NCBI GenBank assembly: GCA_003330885.1
Contig: CP030277.1
Span: 3,770,001-3,834,000, forward strand
Reading direction: 5' to 3'
Origin: Rhodobiaceae bacterium
GTDB taxonomy: Bacteria; Pseudomonadota; Alphaproteobacteria; Parvibaculales; Parvibaculaceae
Length of the DNA stretch: 64,000 nucleotides
The translations under genes and the position numbers were made by a program. Below the pieces are notes generated by a model. That model was not told the DNA's origin, searched no databases, and saw only the letters and a program-made list of their open reading frames with translations. Of this stretch, positions 50,123 to 58,265 are shown piece by piece (the stretch's first letter is position 1; every line of letters begins with the position of its first letter).

Positions 50123-51886
50123 TCAGTCCCAGTTGAGGTGCTCGAAGAATGTCTGCAGTTTGGTCTCGTCACCGCTGACAGACACCGCATCTCGATCCAA
50201 TATATTGTCCCATGTGACACGCGCATCAGCAAGAAGGATGAGGGAACGGTGATCAAGCGTCAGCGTTGCATCCGGCGCACGCAAGGCAGCCCGGTCGTGG
50301 ATCATCACACCTTTTGTGAGGGTCAACTGGAAGCTTTCCTCTCTGTCTGTGACCTGCACCGCAACTGAGATGTCTTCATCCATTGGGCGACCGACATCTG
50401 AGCGCACGCGCAGCTTGCTGATGAAAGAAGAGGACGGTCCTGCCAGGGCAAGGTCAGGGATCTTGGGTTCAGAGAAAAACTCTGTGACGCGGGCAAAGGC
50501 TTGTCCAAAGATCACGTTCATCCCAATGTCGCCGAGCATCAGGTCGGCTTCGGTGAGCAGATAATTGCGCTCATTGGCGCTGTCGCTTTGATAGGCAACC
50601 CCACGCAGGGAGTTGGCTTTGATGGACAAAGCTTCTGCATTGTTCTCATCCTGAAGTAGAAGCTCAGTTGCGAGCTCTGCTGCCCAGCGATAGTCGCCCT
50701 CATTGTAGGCGGCTTCTGCTTGGGTTTGCACACTCTCCGCACCACCTAGCGCTTCAATGAGTTTAGATGCGCGGTCTTTTGGCGCCAGAGCGACCAGCTC
50801 AAGCGTGTCGCCGCCATACCAGCCCATTTCTTTGTTATAGACGCCGCGAACGATCCAGTTGAGGCGATGGTAGTAATCATCAAACTCTTCACCGCTTGTG
50901 ATGCCAGCAGGAATGCGAAGAGCGGCGGCCGTCTGTGCAGGAGTAGCGCCTGCATCAATTTGGCGAAGCGTTTCGTCCATGATGTAGCGGCCCACCAGGA
51001 GCGTGCTGTCGATCAAGGTGCTAACATTCTGAGCTCCATTGATGGGTAGCCCATGACCCCCCACAAGATGTGTGGCCCCAAAATCTCGGAAGTGATTAAT
51101 GCTGGCAATATAGGCCTCAGCGTCGCGCCCTTTTTCGTACCGTGGAGTGGAGAGAATAGGGTGCGTTTTGGTGCCGACAACGGTATCGCCGGTCGATAAC
51201 ACGCCATCTTCTTCGACCCAGGCACCGATCCCGTCATCCAGATCGCCCGGTGCATGGAAAAGTTTAACCGTCGTGCCGCCAAGGTCGATGGTCACTTCGT
51301 CATCGAAGAGATGGGTCGGCGTGAGATAGCTCACCGTTCCGCCAAGATTGATGACCGGTCCCCCACCGGAACCGACTGTTCCTTCAACACCCTCTGGCAG
51401 GATGAGGCCAAGCTGCTGCACCGCTCGCAAACGGAAGACGTCCGCGGTGGGCGACGTCACATCGCCGAGGTAGCGAAGCGCGTTTCGGTGGGCATAGAGA
51501 GGGATATCAGAACCCTCTGGAATGAAGGCACGCACGCCGCCTGTATGGTCGCCATGGCCATGAGAATAGGCCACTCCCAATATGGGTTTAGAAGTTCGGG
51601 TCCGCAGCGCTTTAAGGGCCAGCTCGGCTTTCTCAACCCGCATGCCCGTATCGAAGATGAAGATCCCATCATCGCCCTCAATCATCACAATGTTCGACAT
51701 CGTGTAGCCGTAAGCGACGGTCACCCGCTCTGACACATCGATCAGCCGGGGTGGCTGAAAAACGGATTGGTGCGTGAGGAGCTTTTCGCTCACACCTGCC
51801 TCCGGTCTTTCCACAGCTTCTGCGGACAGAAGGCCAGTGCCCGTCAGGGCAACGAGGCTGATCGATAGAACGGTGCGGAGTGACAT
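50123..51886 (-). CDS. Alkylsulfatase-like metallo-beta-lactamase (SdsA family)
   Basis: A 587-residue protein. The ATG at 51886 starts a signal peptide (cleavage near S-A-E-A, about 22), so it is periplasmic. The zinc motif S-H-G-H-G-D-H is near residue 110 and a further histidine in G-G-H-G-L-P near 295. An alpha-helical dimerisation domain (about 320-475) and a C-terminal SCP2-like domain (about 485-587) complete the SdsA layout. The position of a zinc-binding glutamate in SdsA1 reads G-D-T-V here, so the metal site may differ. Likely hydrolyses alkyl sulfates or related esters. Co-transcribed with a TetR gene. Confidence 0.82.
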   Translation of the reverse strand: MSLRTVLSISLVALTGTGLLSAEAVERPEAGVSEKLLTHQSVFQPPRLIDVSERVTVAYGYTMSNIVMIEGDDGIFIFDTGMRVEKAELALKALRTRTSKPILGVAYSHGHGDHTGGVRAFIPEGSDIPLYAHRNALRYLGDVTSPTADVFRLRAVQQLGLILPEGVEGTVGSGGGPVINLGGTVSYLTPTHLFDDEVTIDLGGTTVKLFHAPGDLDDGIGAWVEEDGVLSTGDTVVGTKTHPILSTPRYEKGRDAEAYIASINHFRDFGATHLVGGHGLPINGAQNVSTLIDSTLLVGRYIMDETLRQIDAGATPAQTAAALRIPAGITSGEEFDDYYHRLNWIVRGVYNKEMGWYGGDTLELVALAPKDRASKLIEALGGAESVQTQAEAAYNEGDYRWAAELATELLLQDENNAEALSIKANSLRGVAYQSDSANERNYLLTEADLMLGDIGMNVIFGQAFARVTEFFSEPKIPDLALAGPSSSFISKLRVRSDVGRPMDEDISVAVQVTDREESFQLTLTKGVMIHDRAALRAPDATLTLDHRSLILLADARVTWDNILDRDAVSVSGDETKLQTFFEHLNWD

Positions 51887-51911
51887 GGGATTTCTCTCTC
51901 GATTCAAAAAA

Positions 51912-51925
51912 AATACAAATGTATT
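51912..51925. promoter_or_regulatory. Candidate TetR operator of the alkylsulfatase-like operon
   Basis: A palindrome AATAC-AAAT-GTATT in an AT-rich stretch, 26 bases upstream of the alkylsulfatase-like start. The ATAC-4-GTAT form is common among TetR sites, and the TetR gene is the last gene of this operon. Confidence 0.5.
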
Positions 51926-52000
51926 AAATTGGAACCAAGGCAAAATGTCAAGCACCAGGGGGAGAGGTACCTGACATCAGCTTTTTGGCGCTTTTTGGAG

Positions 52001-52459
52001 TTAGATAGCGGAGGCTAAGACGTCAACGTCTGCGTCGCCGACAATGTCTTCATCCAGTTCCAGCGCCATGACGCGAGCTGGCACGCCGTATTCATAGAGA
52101 GCGTCATAGACAGCGACCGCCTGATCATCATCACCCTGGCTTCTGACCGTTACCGCGATGGCGGCATAGCTTGCCGCTTCATCGGCAAGGGCACCGAGCG
52201 CAAGATCAGCCTCCTCGGTCAAGGCAGTGGCTTCACGAGAAAAATAGACAGGCATGGTGAAGGTGCCTGCGTCATCCGAGTAGGCCTGTGACAGCGGCGA
52301 GTATTCGACAAGAACTGTCACCGCGTCAGGACCAGCGGCTTCATCAGCCCGCGCGCTGGTGAGACCCGCCGCGATTCCCAATGAAGCCATGACCAGCAAC
52401 GTTGCCCCACCAATCGTTGCAAGGGTCTCGTTGAGGGTCATTTTGTGCCGTTTTGTCAT
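52001..52459 (-). CDS. Membrane-anchored or secreted protein of unknown function
   Basis: A 152-residue protein; the ATG at 52459 has a GGAGAG site. Residues 12-37 form a signal peptide or anchor ending near S-A-R-A. The rest is acidic and has the alternating pattern F-S-R-E-A-T-A-L-T-E-E-A-D-L-A-L-G-A-L-A-D-E-A followed by I-A-V-T-V-R-S-Q-G-D-D-D-Q-A and A-L-Y-E-Y-G-V-P-A-R, which recalls an OmpA-type peptidoglycan-binding fold without its usual key residues. This is inference. Single leftward gene. I do not recognise a family. Confidence 0.6.
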   Translation of the reverse strand: MTKRHKMTLNETLATIGGATLLVMASLGIAAGLTSARADEAAGPDAVTVLVEYSPLSQAYSDDAGTFTMPVYFSREATALTEEADLALGALADEAASYAAIAVTVRSQGDDDQAVAVYDALYEYGVPARVMALELDEDIVGDADVDVLASAI

Positions 52460-52680
52460 GTCGCTCTCCAGATTCGTTTTCAGCCGCATGAACAATCTGC
52501 AACTTGAATAGGGCTGACGAAGGGAGAGGGCGGGGCAAAGCGGGGGCCGAAATGAGGTTTCTTTGCGACGAATATGTCGAAAACATCAGAAAACAGGGAA
52601 AAATTGGCACCTGCCCTCCAGTAGCTCTGGGCGCAATTTCCATTGTTCAGGTGTGAAACGGTGCCGTTCGAAATTGATTC

Positions 52681-52720
52681 CCAATTGCCCCCAAGGGCGG
52701 GTATGGTGCCGCCCAATTGG
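52681..52720 (+). promoter_or_regulatory. Nested inverted repeat in the long leader of the thiolase gene
   Basis: The 393-base stretch 52460-52852 holds no gene. In its middle, CCAATTG (52681-52687) pairs with CAATTGG (52714-52720), and GGGCGG (52695-52700) pairs with CCGCCC (52709-52714) inside it; the two stems share one base, so they compete. It may be an operator or a leader hairpin of the thiolase gene. I cannot assign a promoter with confidence. Confidence 0.35.
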
Positions 52721-52852
52721 TCCTTTGGCAGCGCGTTCCGTAGCGACAAAGATGCGGTTGCTGGCTTTTTGGCATAAGACGTGCCAAATCAGCGGATGCT
52801 AAATAGGACGAAACAAAGTTGCTAAACAGGTTTGCAAAGCAGGGAGACCTAT

Positions 52853-54055
52853 ATGTCTAGAGAAGCAGTAATCGTATCAACCGCCCGTACCGGGCTGGCA
52901 AAAGCCGGTCGCGGTGGTTTCAACATCACGCATGGTTCTGCCATGGGCGGCCACGCCATCAAGCACGCTGTGGAGCGCGCGGGCATTGAGCCAGGTGATG
53001 TTGAAGACGTCATCATGGGGTGTGGTAACCCAGAAGGCGCAACCGGCATGAATGTTGGCCGTCTGTCTGCACTGGCAGCTGGCTGCCCGGTCACCACATC
53101 CGGCACAACCGTCAACCGGTTCTGCTCTTCTGGTCTTCAGACAATTGCCATGGCAGCAAACACTGTTGTGAACAATGATGTGCCGATCGCTGTTGGCGCT
53201 GGTGTGGAAAGCATCTCGCTCGTGTCCATGGGTGGCATGAACACCAACAACATCACCGAAGAAAGCCTGATGCAGCAGTATCCAGCTCTTTGGATGCCAA
53301 TGATCGAAACTGCTGATATCGTTGCACAGCGTTACGACGTGAAGCGCGACTATCAGGACGAATATGCACTTCGCTCACAGCAGCGGATTGCGGCAGCTCA
53401 AGAAGCTGGCAAGTTCGACGACGAAATCGTTCCTATGAAAACCAAAATGAAAGTGGTTGATCGAGAAACGAAGGAAGAAAGCATCGTTGACTACACAGTC
53501 ACAAAAGACGAATGCAACCGTCCACAGACAAACCTCGAAGGTCTGCAGAGCCTGCAGCCAGTGCGCGGCGAAGGTAACTTCGTAACCGCTGGTAACGCAT
53601 CTCAGCTTTCCGATGGCGCAGCAGCTGTTGTTGTCATGGAAGCTGCTGAAGCAGCAAAACGCGGCGCTGAGCCACTTGGCGCCTTCCGCGGCTTCGCCGT
53701 TGCAGGCTGTGAGCCAGATGAAATGGGCATTGGTCCTGTTTTCGCTGTGCCACGTCTTCTGGAACGCGCAGGCCTCAAGGTTGACGATATCGACCTTTGG
53801 GAACTGAACGAAGCCTTCGCATCGCAGTGCCTCTATGCACGTGACACGCTCGGCATCGATCCTGAGAAGTACAACGTCAATGGCGGTTCCATCGCAATTG
53901 GTCACCCATTCGGCATGACAGGCGCGCGTTGCGTTGGTCACATTCTGCTGGAAGGCCGTCGTCGTAAGGCTGAAGGCCAGAACGTCAAATGGGGCGTTGT
54001 CACCATGTGCATCGGTGGCGGCATGGGCGCAGCAGGTCTCTTCGAGATCTTCTGA
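52853..54055 (+). CDS. Acetyl-CoA acyltransferase (thiolase)
   Basis: A 400-residue thiolase that cleaves 3-ketoacyl-CoA with CoA, the last step of beta-oxidation. The ATG at 52853 has an AGGGAG site. All catalytic residues are visible: the acyl-binding cysteine in N-R-F-C-S-S-G near 90, the histidine in A-I-G-H-P-F-G near 356 and the second cysteine in C-I-G-G-G-M-G near 386. Codon choice is clearly different from the neighbours (many GCA, GCT, CGT and few rare codons), as expected for a highly expressed gene. It ends with a strong terminator. No paired FadB-type gene is adjacent. Confidence 0.95.
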   Translation: MSREAVIVSTARTGLAKAGRGGFNITHGSAMGGHAIKHAVERAGIEPGDVEDVIMGCGNPEGATGMNVGRLSALAAGCPVTTSGTTVNRFCSSGLQTIAMAANTVVNNDVPIAVGAGVESISLVSMGGMNTNNITEESLMQQYPALWMPMIETADIVAQRYDVKRDYQDEYALRSQQRIAAAQEAGKFDDEIVPMKTKMKVVDRETKEESIVDYTVTKDECNRPQTNLEGLQSLQPVRGEGNFVTAGNASQLSDGAAAVVVMEAAEAAKRGAEPLGAFRGFAVAGCEPDEMGIGPVFAVPRLLERAGLKVDDIDLWELNEAFASQCLYARDTLGIDPEKYNVNGGSIAIGHPFGMTGARCVGHILLEGRRRKAEGQNVKWGVVTMCIGGGMGAAGLFEIF

Positions 54056-54077
54056 TCCTATCGCGCTTTAAAGTTTG

Positions 54078-54109
54078 AAAGGCCGGGCCATGTGCCCGGC
54101 CTTTTTTTT
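54078..54109 (+). terminator. Rho-independent terminator after the thiolase gene
   Basis: Perfect stem AGGCCGGGC (54080-54088) / GCCCGGCCT (54094-54102), loop of 5, then seven T. Flanking A and T runs make it work in both directions, for the convergent TetR gene too. Confidence 0.93.
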
Positions 54110-54887
54110 ATGGGTCTTCGGAGGGGCCTGCGCCGCCCATGAGGACCTTGACCATGTCGGGTAGGAGAGTGCCCATGTCCGGCTCGGTGACTTTGAGCAT
54201 GTCATATTGCAGAAGGCGCTCACCCACAGCGGCGATGGTAAGTGCGATAGCCTCAGGCGCCACATCGTTGCGGGCATCGCCCCGTTTTTGTGCGGCGCTC
54301 ACCATCTCCGTCAAACGCTTGAGAATAAACCTCTCCTGTTTCAGAAAGTGCTTTCGCGCGTCTGGGTCCCGGGTGCGCGAAAGAATCTCGAAATGCAGCC
54401 GAGCCCAGTCCTGATCCGTCGCCGCGCCCTGCACCACATCGCTCAATACTTTTTGAAGCGTGGGTTCATCCCAGCTGGCGGTCTCGGCTGTCGCCGCATC
54501 TGCGACTGCCATTTGCCGGGCTAGGCGCTCTTCTGCCAAGGCCCAAAAGAGCTCTGCCTTGCTGTCAAAATGATGATAGACGGCGCCCTTGGTCATGCCA
54601 GCGGCGGCGGCAATATCGTCGAGTGATGCCCTGTCATAGCCATGAGCCGCAAACACTTGTTTTGCGGCAGCACGCAGCCGTTCTGGCGTTTCCACATCTT
54701 CAATACTTGGGCGGACGCCGAGCCCGGCCATATAGGCGGGCAGGCCGTTTTTGCCGCCAACGATTTTGCGCACCGTCGGCAGGCTCACACCGGCCGCATC
54801 GGCAATGGCGCTCAGCGTGATGTCCGACAGACGCGCGCGCGCCGCCAGATCCCCGATGGCACCATCGACCTGAGACTTTTTGCTCAT
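54108..54887 (-). CDS. TetR-family regulator with two helix-turn-helix domains
   Basis: A 259-residue regulator, longer than usual. The ATG at 54887 gives an N-terminal block (about 1-55) that itself looks like a helix-turn-helix: I-T-L-S-A-I-A-D-A-A-G-V-S-L-P-T-V-R-K-I-V-G-G-K. After a short linker a standard TetR domain follows (about 65-115) with S-L-D-D-I-A-A-A-A-G-M-T-K-G-A-V-Y-H-H-F-D-S-K and a normal ligand domain. So it seems to have two DNA-reading modules. It is divergent from an alpha/beta hydrolase gene, with a palindrome (54915-54930) between them. Confidence 0.85.
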   Translation of the reverse strand: MSKKSQVDGAIGDLAARARLSDITLSAIADAAGVSLPTVRKIVGGKNGLPAYMAGLGVRPSIEDVETPERLRAAAKQVFAAHGYDRASLDDIAAAAGMTKGAVYHHFDSKAELFWALAEERLARQMAVADAATAETASWDEPTLQKVLSDVVQGAATDQDWARLHFEILSRTRDPDARKHFLKQERFILKRLTEMVSAAQKRGDARNDVAPEAIALTIAAVGERLLQYDMLKVTEPDMGTLLPDMVKVLMGGAGPSEDP

Positions 54888-54914
54888 GAGCCTCTCTTGT
54901 AATGTTTCATTTAA

Positions 54915-54930
54915 CATACTAACTAGTATG
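54915..54930. promoter_or_regulatory. Palindromic operator between TetR and hydrolase genes
   Basis: CATACTA-AC-TAGTATG is a near-perfect 16-base palindrome, 27 bases from the TetR start and 39 from the hydrolase start. An AT-rich stretch with ATTTAACATA next to it suits a promoter. The double-domain TetR is the likely ligand. Confidence 0.7.
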
Positions 54931-54969
54931 AAAGAAGAAAGCAAGTCCCAAACCGAGAGGAGAATGCAC

Positions 54970-55866
54970 ATGGCACGGATCTTTTTGACGGCACTCGCTG
55001 CCTCAGCAGGTTTAATGCTCATCGCTTTTTTGGTTGGCCGGATCATGATGGCGGACCGGGAGACCGCATCTGTTGCAGCCGCCCCGTCTGGGCCCCATGC
55101 ACAGTTTGTGGAAACCCGCTCGGGCCGGGTTCATGTCTACGATCGAGGCGCGGGTCCGGTGATCTTGTTGCTGCACGGGTCGGGCCGGTCCATCGCCGAC
55201 TGGCAGGAAGGCTTAGGCCCTCGCCTGAGCGAGACCCACCGGGTGATAGGGTTCGACTATTACGGCCATGGGCTGAGTGATCGCTCACACGGGCTCTCAT
55301 ATGGCCATCGGCTTTGGACAGAGCAGGCTGTCGATGTGCTCGATGCGCTGGGCATTGAGAAGGCTATCGTCGTCGGTCATTCAGTTGGTGGGGTGATCGC
55401 AGCCCGCATCGGTGCCGACTTTCCGGATCGGGTCGCTGGTGTGGTGACCATCGGCACCGGCATGGCTTTGGATCCGGCGCAACAGCTCCTCCTGATCCCA
55501 GGCGTGGGTGAATGGATCATGGGGAGGGTGGCAGTCTTTGGCGACACATTTTCCGAGGCCCATGAAACACGGTTGGCGCAGGGTTATGCGCTGGAGGGCA
55601 CTCGGGCGGCCTTTCTCACCTATGTGCGCCGGCAATATACAATCGATGGATTGCGCCTCTTATGGGGCGTGTATGAGGAAATCAAAGCGCCGGTTCTTCA
55701 TGTGAGCGGAACGCGCGATCAGTCCATCCCCCATGAAGCGGCGGAGGCGCTGACGGCGCGCACCGGAGGTCAGTTCGCTGCCGTCGAAGGGGTGGGCCAC
55801 GATGTGCATATCGAAGCGCCGGAGCGGCTCGCCGTTCTGATCGAAAGCTTCGCCAGCGAGAGTTGA
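54970..55866 (+). CDS. Alpha/beta hydrolase with N-terminal membrane anchor
   Basis: A 298-residue hydrolase. The ATG at 54970 follows GAGAGGAG at good distance; an ATG two codons earlier is too close. Residues 8-28 form a membrane anchor or uncleaved signal, so the enzyme probably faces the periplasm. The core shows L-L-L-H-G-S-G-R-S near 62 (oxyanion hole), V-G-H-S-V-G-G near 136 (nucleophile serine), G-T-R-D-Q-S near 245 (acid) and G-V-G-H-D-V-H near 276 (histidine). Divergent from the TetR gene, with an operator between. It would hydrolyse an ester or lactone. Confidence 0.87.
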   Translation: MARIFLTALAASAGLMLIAFLVGRIMMADRETASVAAAPSGPHAQFVETRSGRVHVYDRGAGPVILLLHGSGRSIADWQEGLGPRLSETHRVIGFDYYGHGLSDRSHGLSYGHRLWTEQAVDVLDALGIEKAIVVGHSVGGVIAARIGADFPDRVAGVVTIGTGMALDPAQQLLLIPGVGEWIMGRVAVFGDTFSEAHETRLAQGYALEGTRAAFLTYVRRQYTIDGLRLLWGVYEEIKAPVLHVSGTRDQSIPHEAAEALTARTGGQFAAVEGVGHDVHIEAPERLAVLIESFASES

Positions 55867-55933
55867 ACCAGACCCTTGCTCCTCATTGCTGCGGGGGGTA
55901 CTGCTACAGGTCTGGATGTCGGGGAGCAAAGCC

Positions 55934-56374
55934 ATGCGGTATTTTGACGATTTTGAAGTTGGTGAGCGATGGCCGATTGAGGCCACGTATGCGATGACCG
56001 AAAAGGAAATCGTCTCCTTTGCGGAAAAGTGGGATCCACAACCCTTTCACGTCGACAAAGATGCCGCAGCGAAGAGCATCTACGGGACGCTCACCGCCTG
56101 CGGCTCGCACATTCAAAGCGTTGTGCTGCGCCTGGCCCAAGGCTTGCCCCACGAAACGGCTGTGCTCGGCGCGCTGGGGTATGACGAGGTGCGCTTTCAC
56201 AAAGCAGCGAAGCTCAATGATCTGCTCTCGCTCACCATCGAGTGCATCGAAACCAAGCCAAGTTCCTCAAAGCCTGATCGAGGCATTGTGAAAAACCAGC
56301 ACATTCTCAAAAATCAGGACGGCGAAACCGTCTTCACTCAAACCACGACATTGCTCATTTCCCGAAAGGCGTGA
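55934..56374 (+). CDS. MaoC-family dehydratase
   Basis: A 146-residue single-hotdog protein starting M-R-Y-F-D-D-F-E-V-G at an ATG with a GGGGAG site. The active-site region is A-E-K-W-D-P-Q-P-F-H-V-D near residue 36: the D-x-x-P-x-H of MaoC dehydratases, here with Q in place of N. Members hydrate enoyl-CoA to (3R)-hydroxyacyl-CoA or act on related thioesters. It follows the hydrolase gene by 67 bases and could share its TetR control. An imperfect GAAG/CTTC hairpin lies between it and the convergent chorismate mutase gene. Confidence 0.9.
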   Translation: MRYFDDFEVGERWPIEATYAMTEKEIVSFAEKWDPQPFHVDKDAAAKSIYGTLTACGSHIQSVVLRLAQGLPHETAVLGALGYDEVRFHKAAKLNDLLSLTIECIETKPSSSKPDRGIVKNQHILKNQDGETVFTQTTTLLISRKA

Positions 56375-56425
56375 GGCAGGGAAGTGGGATTTTCCGCATC
56401 CCGTCTTCGCCCGAATCTGTGAAGT

Positions 56426-56971
56426 CTAAAGGCGTATCCTGCCGAGCATCAGAAGTAGTTCGTCTCGCCGCGTAGGTCGCAGGCAGTCGATATCGGTCCT
56501 CTCCGCGAAGTCGGCGAGATGGCGCTGATCGAAGACTGTTCCCTCCGCCAGGGCCGTTTTGATGTTTGAAAGCAGCGCGTCGCCGATTGTGAGCAGTCTC
56601 GGGCGGATGTCAGTCTTAAGGTCGGGCACACGGGTAGGCGGCACCGCGTGTCCACCCTTCCAGCGCTCGATCCAACAATGTTGGATCTCTTTTGCTGCCG
56701 TGATCTGCATATTGAAGAAAGACCTCGCGCCCTCTGGGTCGAGGCCCAGCTTCACCGCAGCGTCAATTGATTTCTGAAGAACCACGGTCTCCCGCTCAAG
56801 GTCTTCGACCGGCGTACCGTTGGCCCTTTTCCAGGCTGCCACAGATTTCATCAGCTGAAGTCGCTCGCCGATCTGCTCGAAGACGGCATTGGCCCTTGGA
56901 TCGGCGGAGACTGGCTGGACGAAGACGAGAAGCAGGGTGGCCAGCACCCCGACGAACACAGATGTTTTCAT
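56426..56971 (-). CDS. Periplasmic chorismate mutase, AroQ gamma class
   Basis: A 181-residue exported protein: signal peptide cleaved after V-S-A (about 23). The mature part is all-helical and has the AroQ-gamma pattern: Q-L-M-K-S-V-A-A-W-K-R-A-N-G-T-P-V-E-D-L-E-R-E near residue 38, then G-L-D-P-E-G-A-R-S-F-F-N-M-Q-I-T-A-A-K near 75. The arginine, lysine and glutamate in these segments are the catalytic set that converts chorismate to prephenate. Secreted chorismate mutases occur in several proteobacteria and mycobacteria; their role outside the cytosol is unclear. Two cysteines could form a disulfide. No aromatic-acid gene is nearby. Confidence 0.85.
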   Translation of the reverse strand: MKTSVFVGVLATLLLVFVQPVSADPRANAVFEQIGERLQLMKSVAAWKRANGTPVEDLERETVVLQKSIDAAVKLGLDPEGARSFFNMQITAAKEIQHCWIERWKGGHAVPPTRVPDLKTDIRPRLLTIGDALLSNIKTALAEGTVFDQRHLADFAERTDIDCLRPTRRDELLLMLGRIRL

Positions 56972-57039
56972 GATGGCGGTAGCATTGTCGCGCTAGCCAC
57001 AAAGAGCAAGCAAGAATTCCGGGGTTGGTATGCTAGTGC

Positions 57040-58242
57040 CTAAAGCCCCAATACCAGCTTCGCCATGATGTTTCGCTGAACCTCATTAGAGCCGCCATAG
57101 ATGGAGCCTGCCCGATTGTTGAGATAGGCAGGCACAGCTGTCATCGCTTCAGCCGCGCCAATGGGCTCCACATTGGAGCCGGTCATGCGCGCGTCTTTTT
57201 GATCCGGCGTTGCGTAATAATGGATCGCTTCAACGGCGAGTTCATCGACGCGCTGGCGCATCTCCGTGCCACAGGTTTTCAGCATGGAGGAGGCCGGTCC
57301 CGGGTTTTGCCCAGACGACATGGCTGAGAGAATACGGTGTTCCGTAATCTCCAGCGCTTTGATGGCGATCTCCGTGTCAGCGAGCTTTGCGGCAAAAGCG
57401 GAGTCATCCATAAGCGTGCCGCCGCTGCCGGTCATTTCTTTGGAGGCAAGGGCGCGCACCTTTTGAGCCCCAATCTCAAGCCCCGGTGCAGATGAGCCGC
57501 CACGTTCAAACTCAAGCAGGTATTTGGCGACCGTCCAGCCGTCATTTTCTTCGCCGACACGGTTGGCAACGGGCACCCGTACGTCGTCAAAGAACACCTG
57601 ATTGACTTCATGATCGCCGGCCATGGTGATGATGGGCTCCACCTTGATGCCCGGCGTATCCATATCGATCAGAATGAAAGTGATGCCCTGCTGTGGTTTA
57701 CCTGATCCATCGGTGCGGACCAGGCAGAACATACGGTTGGCGAATTGCGCATGGGTCGTCCAGATTTTCGTCCCGTTGATGACATAGTCGTCCCCGTCGC
57801 GCGCAGCCTTGCATTGAAGCGAGGCAAGGTCAGAGCCCGACCCCGGTTCGGAATATCCCTGACACCAATAGTCTTCACCAGACAGCATGCGCGGCAGATA
57901 GAAATCCTTCTGTTCCTGCGTGCCATACTTCATCAAGACCGGGCCGCACATGCGCAAGCCCATGGGTGCGATGTGGGGTGTTTCTGCACGCGCGCATTCC
58001 GACGCGAAAATATACTTCTGCATGTCGGTCCAGCCGGTGCCGCCATATTCTTTCGGCCAGCTGGGGGCGACCCACCCCTTGGCATGAAGCGCTTTGTGCC
58101 AGGGCATATTGTCGTGATAGTCGGTGAAGACAGAAGTGGTGAGCCGTCCTGCTTCACGCATGCTCTCCGTCAGCGTTTCATCAAGAAACGCACGAACCTC
58201 ATCACGAAAAGCGGCATCCTCAGGCGCGAGCGCAAGGTCCAT
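57040..58242 (-). CDS. Acyl-CoA dehydrogenase family protein, tandem copy 2
   Basis: A 400-residue FAD enzyme very similar to its neighbour at 58266-59471. Shared features: the start M-D-L-A-L-A-P-E-D-A-A-F-R-D-E-V-R-A-F-L, G-Y-S-E-P-G-S-G-S-D-L-A-S-L-Q near residue 130, I-W-T-T-H-A-Q near 162, L-E-F-E-R-G-G-S near 243 and the end S-N-E-V-Q-R-N-I-M-A-K. The canonical Y-E-G-T position reads Y-G-G-S, so the base probably lies elsewhere. It is 23 bases downstream of the neighbour and co-transcribed. The two may form a mixed tetramer. Confidence 0.92.
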   Translation of the reverse strand: MDLALAPEDAAFRDEVRAFLDETLTESMREAGRLTTSVFTDYHDNMPWHKALHAKGWVAPSWPKEYGGTGWTDMQKYIFASECARAETPHIAPMGLRMCGPVLMKYGTQEQKDFYLPRMLSGEDYWCQGYSEPGSGSDLASLQCKAARDGDDYVINGTKIWTTHAQFANRMFCLVRTDGSGKPQQGITFILIDMDTPGIKVEPIITMAGDHEVNQVFFDDVRVPVANRVGEENDGWTVAKYLLEFERGGSSAPGLEIGAQKVRALASKEMTGSGGTLMDDSAFAAKLADTEIAIKALEITEHRILSAMSSGQNPGPASSMLKTCGTEMRQRVDELAVEAIHYYATPDQKDARMTGSNVEPIGAAEAMTAVPAYLNNRAGSIYGGSNEVQRNIMAKLVLGL

Positions 58243-58265
58243 AGGAACTCTCCTTGGTAGAGCTG

